Of a stretch of DNA of 64,000 nt, positions 22,981 through 34,121 are shown one piece after another. A program made the translations under genes and the position numbers. Under the pieces are notes generated by a model that did not search any database, was not told where the DNA came from, and saw only the letters and a list, made by a program, of their open reading frames with translations. Where the stretch lies: the NCBI RefSeq assembly GCF_036320965.1, contig NC_092269.1, forward strand, positions 36,531,843 to 36,595,842, read 5' to 3'. How positions within the stretch are numbered: the stretch's first letter is position 1; each line of letters starts with the position of its first letter. The stretch is from Panulirus ornatus (Eukaryota > Arthropoda > Malacostraca > Decapoda > Palinuridae).

Positions 22981-23042
22981 GTGGGAATTGTGGAGAGGCA
23001 CCTTCGTCAGATACTTCCAATAATCCGTCAGCAGTCAGTCAG

Positions 23043-23043
<1 letters not shown>

Positions 23044-23106
<63 letters not shown>
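23044..23106. repeat. (TC)n microsatellite
   Basis: Pure TC array, about 63 bp. Confidence 0.97.
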
Positions 23107-23108
<2 letters not shown>

Positions 23109-23809
23109 GTAGCTGCGAGGCAATGTGTTAAAGTGTTTGGGTGGCCCGGGTGTTCACACCGTTCCCCCTTATCGTGCCCGTTGCATCGTACACGATTTCC
23201 GTGGGGACCCGTTTGCCGCGGACCGCCCGCATTCTTAGCCGCTCCTCCTCCTCCTCCTCGAAGACATAATCTAACATAGTACCATTAAAACGTTGTGCTC
23301 GCTTATTGCGGCGCTGGAGGCTATCTCGTGTGGTATAACGCCCTCGCGCTCTCCTCCCCACCGTGGTGCCGTAATTGAGTGCCATTCGCGATGGCACATG
23401 TGCTCCTCTCGGCGCTGCGAGTCCTTTCCGCGTCGCTTATATCGCCCTTGCCTCTGTAGGCTGTATTGTACCACACACACTGTCGTCGATATAATGTACC
23501 ATACCTTTAGTGTGGTGGAGCGAAGTCCGATCAGCGGTGACGCTCTGTGTGCTGTGCCTGTAGGGGAAAATAGTGAACACTGTAATGAATTTAGACCATG
23601 AAAACGCCGTTCTCTTTTACGTAGTCTAGTATGTGGATGGTGCCGCCGTGTTTGGTGTCATGTAGGGATGGTTCGTGGCTCCCACGATGTTTAGAAATAT
23701 CGTCCCGTGCAAGGGGACCACAAATCCTCACCTGTGATTCTAAATTTCGTCCCAAGATTACTGGTGTCTGGAGGAGTTTGGGTAGGACTGAGTGAAAGAT
23801 GTATAGGAG

Positions 23810-23814
<5 letters not shown>
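23107..23814. other. CpG-rich single-copy segment with minus-strand open frame
   Basis: 23120-23460 is rich in CpG and free of tandem repeats apart from a short (CTC)n. On the minus strand a frame of about 85 codons runs from an ATG at 23385 to a stop near 23128. The peptide is basic with a six-glutamate run from the (CTC)n and contains no family motif I recognise. Length and composition are compatible with chance. Confidence 0.25.

Positions 23815-23858
<44 letters not shown>
23815..23858. repeat. (GT)n microsatellite
   Basis: Pure GT array, about 44 bp. Confidence 0.96.
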
Positions 23859-23863
<5 letters not shown>

Positions 23864-24599
23864 GGGTGTAGAATGGTTTCCTCTTGGGTGTAGATAGTCT
23901 TTCGAGGGTGTAAGAATGTCTTTCCTTGGGCACCAGTGTGGTTCCACTTTGTGTACGTGGTGTTTTATGGGTGTAGGTATGCTGGCCTCACGGGTATATC
24001 CATGTATTCCTGTGGGTGTAGGCTTTTGTGTGTGTGTGTGAGGACGTAGTGAAGTTTTCGGGGGTCTTCACCCCCCCCACAGCCCAGGCCGCTGGAATGG
24101 GTCGTTGGTCGACCAAGCTGTTGGAAGCCGCAACCCTCAGGCCCAAACACATATCCTCCTCCCACAGCGCGGCGGATGTTGTTGGTCGGTGGGTCATATT
24201 ATGGCGCTGGAGGGGTGCTTTGCGTTAGGTGAACGAGGCACTAACAGAGCCAAGGTGGTGCCTGGTGAGAGGGGAGTGCCTGTGAGAGCCCCTGGGGAGA
24301 GTGCATGGTGAGGGCCTGGTAGAGAGAGAGAGAGGGGGTGCATGGACGACAGGTTCCCCAAGTCGTTGATGGACGGGGGAATGTGATGTGAGTGCAAGGC
24401 CCCTTTGTCTACGTTCACTCACACTTATAAAACCTTTTAGGGAAGATGAACTTAACGTCCCCCCCCCATATTGTTAACGTCCCTCTCGGGGTCAGTTTCA
24501 CCGTCGCCCGGGCTGAATTAGGCATTAACGCTGGGTGGTTCCCTAACGAGGGCCAGCCAGGTTTCTCAAGTGCATTCCGGAGATATGTAAAGTGGGGAG

Positions 24600-24850
24600 G
24601 GGGGGATTTTTTGTGGAGAAGGTGGGTGGCTCAAGGAGGTGATGTGAGGTCAAGGGAAGGATTTAGGGATGAGGTGAGTGGATCCAAAGGGTTAGTCTAG
24701 GGTCAAAGGAGGGGTTTTAGGGAGGAGGTTACGTGTGTCGATTCATTCTAGGGTCAGTAGATGGGTTTAGGGTATACCTGTGCATGGCTCAGGGTTTAGT
24801 CTAGGGTAAAGGGGGCGGCGGGGTTAGGGTTGAGTTGGGTGGTTACAGAA
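24600..24850. repeat. decayed GGGTTTAGGGT-rich tract
   Basis: GGGTTAGTCTAGGGTCAAAGG, GGGTTTTAGGG, CTAGGGTCAG and GGGTTTAGTCTAGGGT recur about every 50 bp. It resembles an old minisatellite. Its TTTAGGG-like words do not form a regular telomere repeat. Confidence 0.5.
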
Positions 24851-24859
24851 GTCGTCTAC

Positions 24860-25927
24860 CAGGTTGGATAATGGTCTTGGTTATGCACATTCAATAAAGT
24901 CTTAAATTAAAGTGTTTGTAACTAATGGTTTCTCTCTATTTCCTTATCTTGAATGGGATCTGTGGTCTGTGTGCTCCTGCCGCTATAGGCTCGACCTGAG
25001 GCACGCATTTAGCCTTTGCTTCCCATAGTTTGTGTGTGGAGACCTGCCACTCGAGGATAGGCCGTTATGGTGCCCCGTCGTTTCCTCGAGCAGCAAGAGC
25101 TACGGAATTCTTTCTTCCTTATTTTTTCCCCCCTAGACTCTTTCCACCCGTAAGAGTCAGGTCTACAGTTTTTTTTTTCCCCATATTGTATTTTCCTTTC
25201 ATCGCTTTGGCTACGATTGGAGCATTTATTAGATTTTTTTCCCCCTGCCATGGCGGTTAATATAAAAGAGGAAGAAAAGATTAATAAGACTAGAGGGGGG
25301 GAAAAAATATTACGTCCATTTTGGTAGCGAGGGTTTCCTAAGACGCCAGCCTCTCTTTATTTCCATGGTACATACAGCAATTTGCAGGTACGATTTCAAG
25401 AGTTTCCCCTGTGTAACGCTTATGGTAACGGTATTGAGGTACGCGTGTGTGGATACCTTTTGTCCAGTCCTTGTATCCCAGGGTATGAGAGCGACGCTGA
25501 CTCTCCACGTAATGTAAGATTGTGTTTCAGTAATGCTGGAGTGTTTTGTTGGTGTGGCGACCCCTCGCGTGGAGTTTCAGACGAGGGATTTCTGACGAAG
25601 GTGTGTGTCTGCAAGATTCATACACTCTACGTTGTATCACGTCTTTTCTTTTTGTTCATTATTAGTTTGCGAAAGTTTTTCAAGTGTTTGTTGTAGGTAG
25701 TAGTAGTTTTAGTTTTCACTTTATTTGTTGTACGGTATTGTCTCGTGTTTTATGGAATTCCTTTACTTCAGTATGGCACTTATCCTTAGAGATGACACCC
25801 TGCTGGTTGTTGTCGCTCGTAAGATATGTTGTGAGAGACGAGGCCGTGACTCACAACCCAGCAAACTCTTCTGGGAGACGATCAGGAAGCTTGACTGATT
25901 AATTCGTCGAAGGTTGTTTTTATCTTT
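24860..25927. other. single-copy sequence
   Basis: AT-rich, with homopolymer T and G/A tracts. The plus-strand open frame at 25382-25696 (104 codons) is cysteine-containing and ends in a hydrophobic T-rich stretch, but no domain is recognisable. No other feature is supported. Confidence 0.45.
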
Positions 25928-26245
25928 TAAAAGATGATCCTAGTCCTGAAGATTGTGGAGTTGTGATCTTGAGGAAGGTAACTTGATGATCCTAGTCCTG
26001 AAGATTGTGGAGTTGTGATCTTGAGGAAGGTAACTTGATGATCCTAGTCCTGAAGATTGTGGAGTTGTGATCTCTTGAGGACGATAACTTGATGATCCTA
26101 GTCCTGAAGATTGTGGAGTTGTGATCCAGAGGAGCGTAACTTGATGATCCTAGTCCTGAAGATTGTGGAGTTGTGATCTCTTGAGGACGATAACTTGATG
26201 ATCCTAGTCCTGAAGATTGTGGAGTTGTGATCCAGAGGAGGGGTA
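25928..26245. repeat. 52/54-bp satellite with dimeric higher-order structure
   Basis: Six units start GATGATCCTAGTCCTGAAGA at 25933, 25985, 26037, 26091, 26143 and 26197. Tails are of three kinds: CTTGAGGAAGG (units 1-2), TCTCTTGAGGACGAT (3 and 5) and CCAGAGGAG (4 and 6). The order A-A-B-C-B-C implies that the last four arose by duplication of a 106-bp dimer. Confidence 0.93.
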
Positions 26246-26439
26246 ACTTCAAAACCATTTACTCCAAGTTGTTAAATTGATCTTGAGCAGTTAGTTGTAC
26301 ACGGGAGGTTAGATTTCATGTAGATTTTACGCTCTCATGTTTGTTTATAATGCTTTTGTATGTATCGCCACGTATGTGTTTATGTTCTTCGCCTCCCTGT
26401 AAGATATCATGGTCTGTTGTCAGAGTTTATGTCGTTTTT

Positions 26440-26950
26440 GCGTAGATAGACAGGTATGCGTCACGGTGGGATAGACAGACATGCGTTAAGGGGGATAGAC
26501 AGATAGGCGTTACGGGGGGGGATATACAGATATGCGTTTCGGGGGATAGACAGATAGGCGTTACGGGGGATAGACAGACATGCGTTAAGGGAGATAGACA
26601 GATATGCGTTACGGGGGGATAGACAGATAGGCGTTACGGGGAGATAGACAGATATGCGGTACGGGGGGATAGACAGATAGGCGTTACGGGGGGGATAGAC
26701 ATATAGGCGTTACGGGGGGATAGACAGATAGGCGTTACGGGGGGATAGACAGATAGATATGCGGTACGGGGGGATAGACAGATAGGCGTTATGGGTGGAT
26801 AGACAGATAGGCGTTACGGGGGGATAGACAGATAGGCGTTACGGGGGGATAGACAGATAGGCGTTACGGGGGGATAGACAGATAGGCGTTACGGGGGATA
26901 GACAGATAGGCGTTACGGGGGGATAGACAGATAGGCGTTACTGGGGGGAT
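26440..26950. repeat. 24-bp GATA/G-rich minisatellite, about 20 copies
   Basis: Unit is GGGGGATAGACAGATAGGCG followed by TTAC. Copies differ mainly in length of the G run (3-7) and in GCGTTAC versus GCGGTAC. Confidence 0.93.
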
Positions 26951-26954
26951 CCGC

Positions 26955-27080
26955 TTGCTTGTGGTTGGAAAGTCACCTTTAGGGAAGATGTTGACGAGAG
27001 AGAGTAGTCCTGTCGAGAAGTTTCATACTCCTGAGGAATTCCATCCTTTCCCTGCTCCTGATTGTAGCGCAGCCTCGAAG
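26955..27080 (+). repeat. dispersed repeat family D, copy 3 (3' part)
   Basis: GTTGACGAGAGAGAG and TTTCCCTGCTCCTGATTGTA, GCGCAGCCT match copy 2. The TACCGGACTCTG start is missing. It immediately follows the 24-bp array. Confidence 0.5.
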
Positions 27081-27300
27081 CTGAAGGACAACGGTCAGGG
27101 TGGTCTTGAGGTTATCCGTCGATAGATAGGTATAGATAGATGGGTCGATAGATAGATGGGTCGATAGATATAGTTCTAGTCAGTCGCTTGAGGGGTAGTG
27201 GCCATATCTCTGAGCTCGACGGTACGACCCTTGGGTATGAGGTCATGAGGCCAGGCCATCGCGGTGGTCAGTGGCCGTCATACCACAGCGCTCGAAAGGG

Positions 27301-27367
27301 CCCCGAGCCATCGCGATCACATGGATCAATCGTGATCACACAGATTAATCGCGATGACACGGATTGA
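27301..27367. repeat. 19-bp minisatellite, three copies
   Basis: ATCGCGATCACATGGATCA, ATCGTGATCACACAGATTA and ATCGCGATGACACGGATTG lie head to tail. Each contains a near-palindromic TGATCA or ATCGCGAT core. Confidence 0.75.
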
Positions 27368-27676
27368 TCACTACGTCCCACTCGTTGCGGGGGGGGCGGC
27401 GGGTAATAAAGCAATTCGCTTTCGTAATTTATATTGTTGCCGTTATTGACAACGTTGGGCCAGTCTTTTGATTTGTTTATCCTTACCGTGAATTCGTATT
27501 GGTTTTGTGTGGGCTTCTGCGCTGTCAGATGCCAAGGACATTTTTAAGGGCCGCCAGCGTCAAAGCAACATCCGCCGAACGAGTGATCCTTCGCACACCT
27601 TCCCCAGGCGTTCGGGGGTCATTCTCAAGCCCACGTATGCTCTCGCGATGTAATGGCTTTGAGCTGTAGGAAGAAG

Positions 27677-27738
27677 GGATCATATGTTACTGCTGGTTAG
27701 TTGGTTGAGGGATCATATGTTACTGCTGGTTAGTTGGA
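27677..27738. repeat. 32-bp direct duplication
   Basis: GGGATCATATGTTACTGCTG and the following GTTAGTTGG recur at 27677 and 27709. Confidence 0.85.
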
Positions 27739-29054
27739 TACCATTCCCACACACGGTCCGTTGTTCACGGGAGAATTTCCCCCGTCCACCTGTAGGACTG
27801 TGTGTATCTTTTGAGTTGCTGGATTTATGATGTCATTTATTATTTTTGAAGTTGTATTTCGGCCTTTTGGGAAATATTTCTGGTTTTTGAAGGTTTATTT
27901 CGTATGAGAGTCTCTCGTCTTTCTGGTTTTTATTTTTGATATTTTATTCATTCAGGAATGTATTGTTGATATTTTATTTATTTAGGAACGTACTGTTGAT
28001 ATTTTATTCGTAGTCGATTACAGTTTGATATGTTTTTGTTTGTGTTTGTTGTTTATAATTACGTGTAGTTGGGGTTATATTACATCTCTTGTTGAGGCGG
28101 GAAACGAACACTGGTTTTGCCAAGGACGTGGAGAATTGTGGTGTACATGTCGTCCTTAAGGAACATAGTGAACAACGCTAAGAGAAGAGGGCTTTTGTAT
28201 CCGAGGCTGGACAGTGGCGGGTATCGAGCCATCTATCTCGTCGCAAAATGGCTCGCGCCCGAAGGAACACATCTCGTCCTCGGTAACTTGCGGAATGTCG
28301 TGTTTAAGAACTGATTGCTGCAGGAAGTTTAAATGAGGTTTTAAGTGAAAGACTGTATTAGTTCGCATTCTTTCCCCTGGCAAGTAGCCACTCAAATATT
28401 CAAAGGGGATGAAAATAAGAAAGAAGAGAAAGAGCCGGTGAGGCGTTTTTTTTTCATCGAAGGTTCGTTCAGTCGTCTGTTCCCGACGCTAGCTCTCTGA
28501 GGCGGGAAATGGCGTCTGATTGCCCATATATCCTTAACAATCGGCCATTTGAAGAACAGTGTTAAGAATATTCTTCCCCTCCTGTAACACATATTTTTAA
28601 CTACTGTTTAACTTCGATTTCTTCACATGTTCTTCTGGTGTTTTTGTTGCTAATTAAGAACAGAAAATAAGATACCGTTTTGCCTCAGTCTTCGTTGCTG
28701 ATTCCTGCATCATACCTGATGTACGTGCTTAAAACACGCCACCATTGAAGTCAGGTACGTATACAAGCATCGAGTCGTACGCACTTACGGGGATGATAGC
28801 CTTCCGTATTTACGTATGGGTGGAGGTATGGGTGTCGGGTGGTATCATACGCGACACGTTCCCCCGTGTGTGATCACACGGGAAGCGGGTCCTGATCCCG
28901 GATGATTTGTACGTGGGCACGTGAAGTGGAATACATATGGTATGCATGCATGATGAATATTCAGGGATCTATTTCCTGGCCTGCCTGATAATTATCTCTG
29001 TCAGTCATTTTGCCTCGGTAAAAAAAAAAATACATGGCTGTTTATAAACACTTT

Positions 29055-29056
<2 letters not shown>
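27739..29056. other. mostly single-copy sequence
   Basis: Includes a two-copy GTTGATATTTTATT duplication at about 27963-28010 and a decayed family E fragment (entered separately). An open plus-strand frame at 28117-28314 has no recognised domain. Confidence 0.45.
28471..28517 (-). mobile_element. SINE-like family E, decayed fragment
   Basis: GTCTGTTCCCGACGCTAGCT followed by CTCTGAGGCGGGAAATGGCG aligns to the family's conserved CTCTGTTCTTAACGCTACCT, CGCTGACGCGGGAAATGGCG. No (TA)n remains beside it. Confidence 0.45.

Positions 29057-29100
<44 letters not shown>
29057..29100. repeat. (AC)n microsatellite
   Basis: Pure AC array, about 44 bp. Confidence 0.96.
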
Positions 29101-29101
<1 letters not shown>

Positions 29102-29213
29102 ATGCAGTCAATGGAAAGCTTAAAATTTTAACGGCAGTAGCGAAGGTTCAAGAGATGGGGGGCCCCCAGTTTGTGTGAAACTCCCTCCCCCGTGCTGTAC
29201 AAATAGGTGATTA

Positions 29214-29216
<3 letters not shown>

Positions 29217-29278
<62 letters not shown>
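29217..29278. repeat. (TC)n microsatellite
   Basis: Pure TC array, about 62 bp. Confidence 0.97.
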
Positions 29279-29281
<3 letters not shown>

Positions 29282-29349
29282 GCCGTTTTGAAACCGAAAA
29301 CTCAGCGATGCTGTTTTTATGTCGCGCGTAGTTTCAGGGTGTTTTGGGG

Positions 29350-29870
29350 CGTAGTTCATCCCTTAATTGATGTAGGGGAGGGGGTAGATGGATGTAGAGG
29401 GATTTAAGGGGATGTCGCTTGGGGGGTGTAGGGGAAGGGGAAGTATCAAGAGGGAGTGTATTAAAGGATTACATGTAGAAGGGGGGAGCTGTAATATGCG
29501 TGAGTGTTTTAGGGTTGTACGTAGAGGGAGGAATGGAGTGAAGGATGTATCAGGCGTGTATATAAAGGGAAGGGTGCACTGGAGGTGTTGTGATCATGTA
29601 CCTAGACGGAGTAGCGTTGTGAAGAGTTTATCAGACGTGAGCCTAGAGGGAAGAGGCAACGCGCGTTAGTCTTATAACTAGAGTGAAGTATGTTGAGGGT
29701 GTGTTAGGCGTGTACGTAGAGGGGGGAAAAATGTAGCTAAGGGTGTACCATGGTTAACATTTCTACAGGATTCCGGCCTAATAAGAGTCGGCAAGAGTGT
29801 GGCATAAGCATAGATGTAATTAGAAGGGGAAGTAGAGGGCTATGTAGCTAGAGGGAACGATGGAGAAGTG
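29350..29870. repeat. decayed G-rich minisatellite
   Basis: GTAGAGGGA, GTGTACGTAGAGGG, GGATGTAGAGGG and GTGTATATAAAGGGAAGG recur about every 55-65 bp with heavy divergence. Confidence 0.5.
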
Positions 29871-29874
29871 TACG

Positions 29875-29877
<3 letters not shown>

Positions 29878-29919
<42 letters not shown>
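29878..29919. repeat. (GT)n microsatellite
   Basis: Pure GT array, about 41 bp. Confidence 0.96.
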
Positions 29920-29920
<1 letters not shown>

Positions 29921-29959
29921 TGTCCGGCCCTCGCTACCAGTCGGAGGATGACACATTGG

Positions 29960-30900
29960 GCCCCGTGATTTGTCGTCCCTTATCTCTCTATCCTCACGAT
30001 TCTTCAGTATTCCTTTCTTCGTCTCTTTCTATTTCCCTCCAGGTCTGTCCACCTCCCCTCGCCCGCCCCCACCGCCCCGCCGTCCCTGATCCCTCACAAC
30101 GTAAATCCCTTCTCTACGTCGGCAGTTTTTTCCCAGGGCCTAGTTCTTATGCTCGTGCCTTGCGTCCATATCGTCCTCTGTGAGCGTTCGCTTTCCTCAG
30201 CGAACGATTTGCCTTTTTCCACACTACCGCCGTGATCAACCGGCGTCCAGTCTCCCAGCGTCCGTTCTGTCAGCGTCCATTCCTCCAGCGTCCATTCCAC
30301 CAGCGTCCAGTCTCCTGGCGTCCATCTGCCCGGGTTGGACGTCGTCATCCCCAGTGTGCCTCGTCCCTCACGTCTCTGGCTCACTCCCTTTCCCACGTCG
30401 CCTCGTAAACACCATCGTTGTGGCCTCGCCTTTTGTCCCCCTCCTCTCCCCCATGTCCAGTTTCTGTCGCCTTATCCCTTCCTTCCCTATATCCAGGTTC
30501 TGTTTCCATGTCCCTTCCTTCCCCATGGCCAAGACCTACCTCGCCTTGTCCCTTCTGTCACGTCCGGGTTCTCCTATATCGCTCACCATGTCCCCCATAC
30601 CCACCCATGTCCTGCGTCTCTTTCCCGTCGCAACTCCGCGTCGTCTGCCGTCTCCCCGTGTCCCAGCACACTTCCGGGACCCCGTATATCCTTATCATCC
30701 CCATGTCTACTTCTGTCCGTATTATCTCCCCATTGTCCCCTCTCCCCATCCCAGATCACCCCCATCCGTACAGCGTGATTTACATATCTCTTCCTGTCAT
30801 CTTTAGTTTCATGTCTTCTGTTTTACCTCGAGTTTTCTGGGATCTTCGCCCGCTCGTATATATCCCCACACCCCATCTGCTTTACATATCTTTCCACACT
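29960..30900. other. pyrimidine-rich tract with short tandem repeats
   Basis: The plus strand is strongly C/T-rich for about 900 bp. A 15-bp tandem repeat (CAGCGTCCATTCCTC type, six copies) lies at about 30245-30330. A decayed repeat of about 43 bp (CCCTTCCTTCCCCATG, TCCAGGTTCTG) lies at 30440-30560. Up to three overlapping plus-strand frames are open, as expected where purine-requiring stop codons are rare. Not called as a gene. Confidence 0.6.
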
Positions 30901-30953
30901 TCTTTCCTATATACATTTTCACCATCTGTTTTCCCTCCGGTCGTTTGTGTGTT

Positions 30954-31093
<140 letters not shown>

Positions 31094-31387
31094 GTTGCCT
31101 TAAAAGTCATCTGACACACACACACACACACACAAACAACTGTTCGTGAATAGATTACTACACCATACCCGCCACTGTCATCTCCTGCCACCAGAGAACC
31201 CTCGTCCCTGAGTTGCAGTTCGGCACCGCAAACCCCGTCAAGCCCGTCGGATCCCTTACAGACCCTTACGAGAAAACCTAACCGTTCCAACTATTGTGAA
31301 CATCATCAGTTAAGTAGTTGACTAGTTGACTTAAGTACTAACCTCTGTATATACTTAAACTGTTGACCCCACTTTTGATTCATAGCC

Positions 31388-31390
<3 letters not shown>

Positions 31391-31474
<84 letters not shown>
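31391..31474. repeat. (TA)n microsatellite
   Basis: Pure AT/TA array, about 84 bp. Confidence 0.97.
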
Positions 31475-31479
<5 letters not shown>

Positions 31480-31569
31480 GCATTTGGTTGTAATCTTGTT
31501 GAATCGTTGGATTAATGTTATTAAACCATTTCGTCCGTAATTGCACCTAGAAACGCTTCTCATGCCCCT

Positions 31570-32230
31570 ACTTTGAGCATTGCTCTAGTATGCTCCAGAT
31601 ATATGCAGTACCCTCTCCATCACCTCTCTCCCCCCCAAAAAAAAAGAAATATGAAAATATGCTCCACGTCATGCCCCTGCAGCATCTTTGACGTATGCTC
31701 CAGCTTCGATGCATATGTATGAAATTCTGTATCTTTTTTTTTCTATTCTTTGCATGCTCCGGATGTAAAATTTGTCGCTTCGTTCGTCACCTCCTCGTCC
31801 AGTATGCTCCCGACCTCCCCTTCCTCTGGAACATCACATGGTTTATGTCTGCCGACTGACAGATGGCCTCTTTAATATGTATGCTCCAAACGGATTCTCC
31901 CCAGCGTTTTAACTCCTTTGAGACTCAGACATGTTCCAAGCTGTGATATACCTTGGACTCGCTCCGAGCTGTCCTCCAGCCTTTATTGTTGAGGCTCCAG
32001 TGAACATGCTCCTCCGGTGTTACCCAACCCTTTGTTTTTGGAGAGTATGACAGCGTGCTCCAGTTTCGTGTGGCAACGCTCTCGCGTCGTCGGTGAAGCC
32101 TCTGACAACACGCTCCAGGCTCCCTCCTCAGCCCATCAACCCTTTCGAGCATCTGACATGCTCTCGGTTTCTCTCCCTTTACCCTCCAGCTCCCTGGAGC
32201 ATCTAACAGCATAACCTCCTGACTGGCTCC
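31570..32230. repeat. decayed tract with recurrent TATGCTCC words
   Basis: ATGCTCCAG, ATGCTCCAC, ATGCTCCGG, CATGCTCCTCC, CGTGCTCCAG and CACGCTCCAGG recur at irregular intervals, commonly about 30-60 bp. An ancient minisatellite is the simplest reading. Confidence 0.5.
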
Positions 32231-32605
32231 ATCCCTTACCACCACAGCTGGACACGAGATAGCCTGGACGACACAAGAATCCGATTAACTTCAGAAAGGT
32301 CCGGCCTCTTTGCCTCGCCTCCTGTGTGTGTGTGTATAGCATCGCCTGGTGCTGACACTTGAGGGAGAGAATAACTGAGGGCTTGGGTTAAGGGAGCTGG
32401 TGGCACTTGAGGGAGAGGTATGTTTTGGAGTATGATATTGGGGGCTTGGAGTGAAGGGGCTGGCACTATAGTAGGGAGGTATAGTGCAGCATATAACGTG
32501 AGGGATTACACGTTAGTGTGTAATTAGACTCAGGTGTATTAGAATACAGAATTTGACGTATTTGTTAAGAATGAAGGGCCAGGACCTGCTGATGTTTCCA
32601 GTGGT

Positions 32606-32609
32606 TGAC

Positions 32610-32651
<42 letters not shown>
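32606..32651. repeat. (TG)n-(TA)n compound microsatellite
   Basis: About 20 bp of TG followed by about 22 bp of TA. Confidence 0.93.
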
Positions 32652-32654
32652 GTT

Positions 32655-32817
32655 TTGGACAATCACATGTTTACCAAATGGCGTCCTAGCTTCGTCTCTT
32701 CGATGTATATCAAGTGACTGTTATATTTCTCTCTTGTGTCTCCCCTGATGATGTGATTATTACACGAAAGTGCTCTTGGGAACTTTTCGTGTTTCATTTT
32801 CCCCCGTGGACTCATAG

Positions 32818-32819
<2 letters not shown>
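32655..32819 (+). mobile_element. dispersed (TA)n-bounded repeat, family P, longest copy
   Basis: About 165 bp, including a 5' part (CACATGTTTACCAAATGGCG and CTTCGTCTCTTCGATG) mostly missing from the other copies, then the shared core GATGATGTGATTATTACACG and the end GACTCATAGGAA. Bounded by TA tracts on both sides. The core holds CTGATGA...GAAA spaced as in a hammerhead ribozyme and also an ACACGAAA/TTTCGTGT inverted repeat. Confidence 0.75.
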
Positions 32820-32903
<84 letters not shown>

Positions 32904-32914
32904 GTATGTATATG
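32820..32914. repeat. (TA)n-(TATG)n compound microsatellite
   Basis: About 72 bp of TA, then five TATG units. Confidence 0.97.
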
Positions 32915-33073
32915 CGTTGTTCCCTGTTATATAACCAGGAGAGGTACCCTCACTGCGACTCGCTCTTCAGTAGTAGTTGAAGACACTGACAAAATACCGA
33001 TCCCCCTTTTTTTTTTCCAAGAAATTATTTATTTTTTTTCTAATTTTTTCCCGTGAAGATGGGAGATTAGGGC

Positions 33074-33077
<4 letters not shown>

Positions 33078-33167
<90 letters not shown>
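33078..33167. repeat. (TC)n microsatellite
   Basis: Pure TC array, about 90 bp. Confidence 0.97.
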
Positions 33168-33172
<5 letters not shown>

Positions 33173-33580
33173 CGTCCCTCGGTCGCTTGTCTCCATTGCT
33201 CTAAGGCCACAGGAGGTTGGGGGGACAGGCCTGAGCTTAAGACGGGAGTCCAGGGAGGATAATAAGCTGCCTGGTTGAGACTCGGCCACACACCAGGTGT
33301 TGTTCCACGTTTTCTAAACCATCGCGAAGGGACAGAGACGTTGCCAAATGTGTCGAGTATTCCTTCTATTTCTTTCTTTCTTTCTTTCTTTTCCGGCTGA
33401 CTGACCTAACGAGGTGGGGGGGGGGGGGGTTTGGGTCTTTGGCTGAGTGGATGACGCCGGAGAGGTTGGCTAACGAAGTCTTGGGTAGGCTAAATGGTAT
33501 GGCTGATGCCTGACTAGCTGGTTCGTTGCCATAAGTTAGGGCCTCAGTGCTGTCCTTTTGTGAGCCATATATATTTTTTC

Positions 33581-33815
33581 TTTCATACTATTCGCCATTT
33601 CCCGCGTTAGCGAGGTAGCGTTAAGAACAGAGGACTGGACCTTTGAGGGAATATCCTCACCTGCCCCCCCCCCCCCTTCTCTGTTCCTTCTTTTGGAAAA
33701 TTAAAAAAAAAATGAGAGGGGGGGATTTCCAGCCACCCCGCTCCCTTCCCTTTTAGTCGCCTTCTACGACTTGCAGGGAATACGTGGGAAGTATTCTTTC
33801 TCCCCTATCCCAGGG

Positions 33816-33817
<2 letters not shown>
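33581..33817 (-). mobile_element. SINE-like family E, left arm of inverted pair
   Basis: Full-length copy with the same landmarks as 13705-13938, from CATACTATTCGCCATTTCCC to CCCCTATCCCAGGGATAAT. Small differences include a long C-run (CTGCCCCCCCCCCC) and CTACGACTTGC for CTACGACACGC. Its (TA)n end faces the neighbouring copy. Confidence 0.82.

Positions 33818-33877
<60 letters not shown>
33818..33877. repeat. (TA)n spacer of inverted pair
   Basis: About 59 bp of TA separating two oppositely oriented family E copies. Confidence 0.97.
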
Positions 33878-33879
<2 letters not shown>

Positions 33880-34121
33880 ATCCCTGGGGATAGGGGAGAA
33901 AGAATACTTCCCACGTATTCCCTGCGTGTCGTAGAAGGCGACTAAAAGGGAAGGGAGCGGGGGGCTGGAAATCCTCCCCTCTCGTTTTTTTTTTTTTTTC
34001 CAAAAGAAGGAACAGAGAAGAGGGCCAGGTGAGGATATTTCCTCAAAGGCCCAGTCCTCTGTTCTTAACGCTACCTCGCTGTCACGGGAAATGGCGGATA
34101 GTATGAAAAAAAAAAAAAAAA
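33878..34121 (+). mobile_element. SINE-like family E, right arm, with 3' poly(A)
   Basis: Reads in sense on the plus strand: TATCCCTGGGGATAGGGGAG, GTCGTAGAAGGCGACTAAAA, internal T-run, CCAAAAGAAGGAACAGAGAA, and ends TAGTATG followed by a run of about 16 A. The terminal poly(A) and lack of coding capacity are why I call the family SINE-like. Confidence 0.82.

Noticed and set aside
24760..24850. GGGTTTAGGGT words as telomeric repeat
   Set aside because: Irregular spacing and several different words. It fits a decayed minisatellite better than a telomere array.
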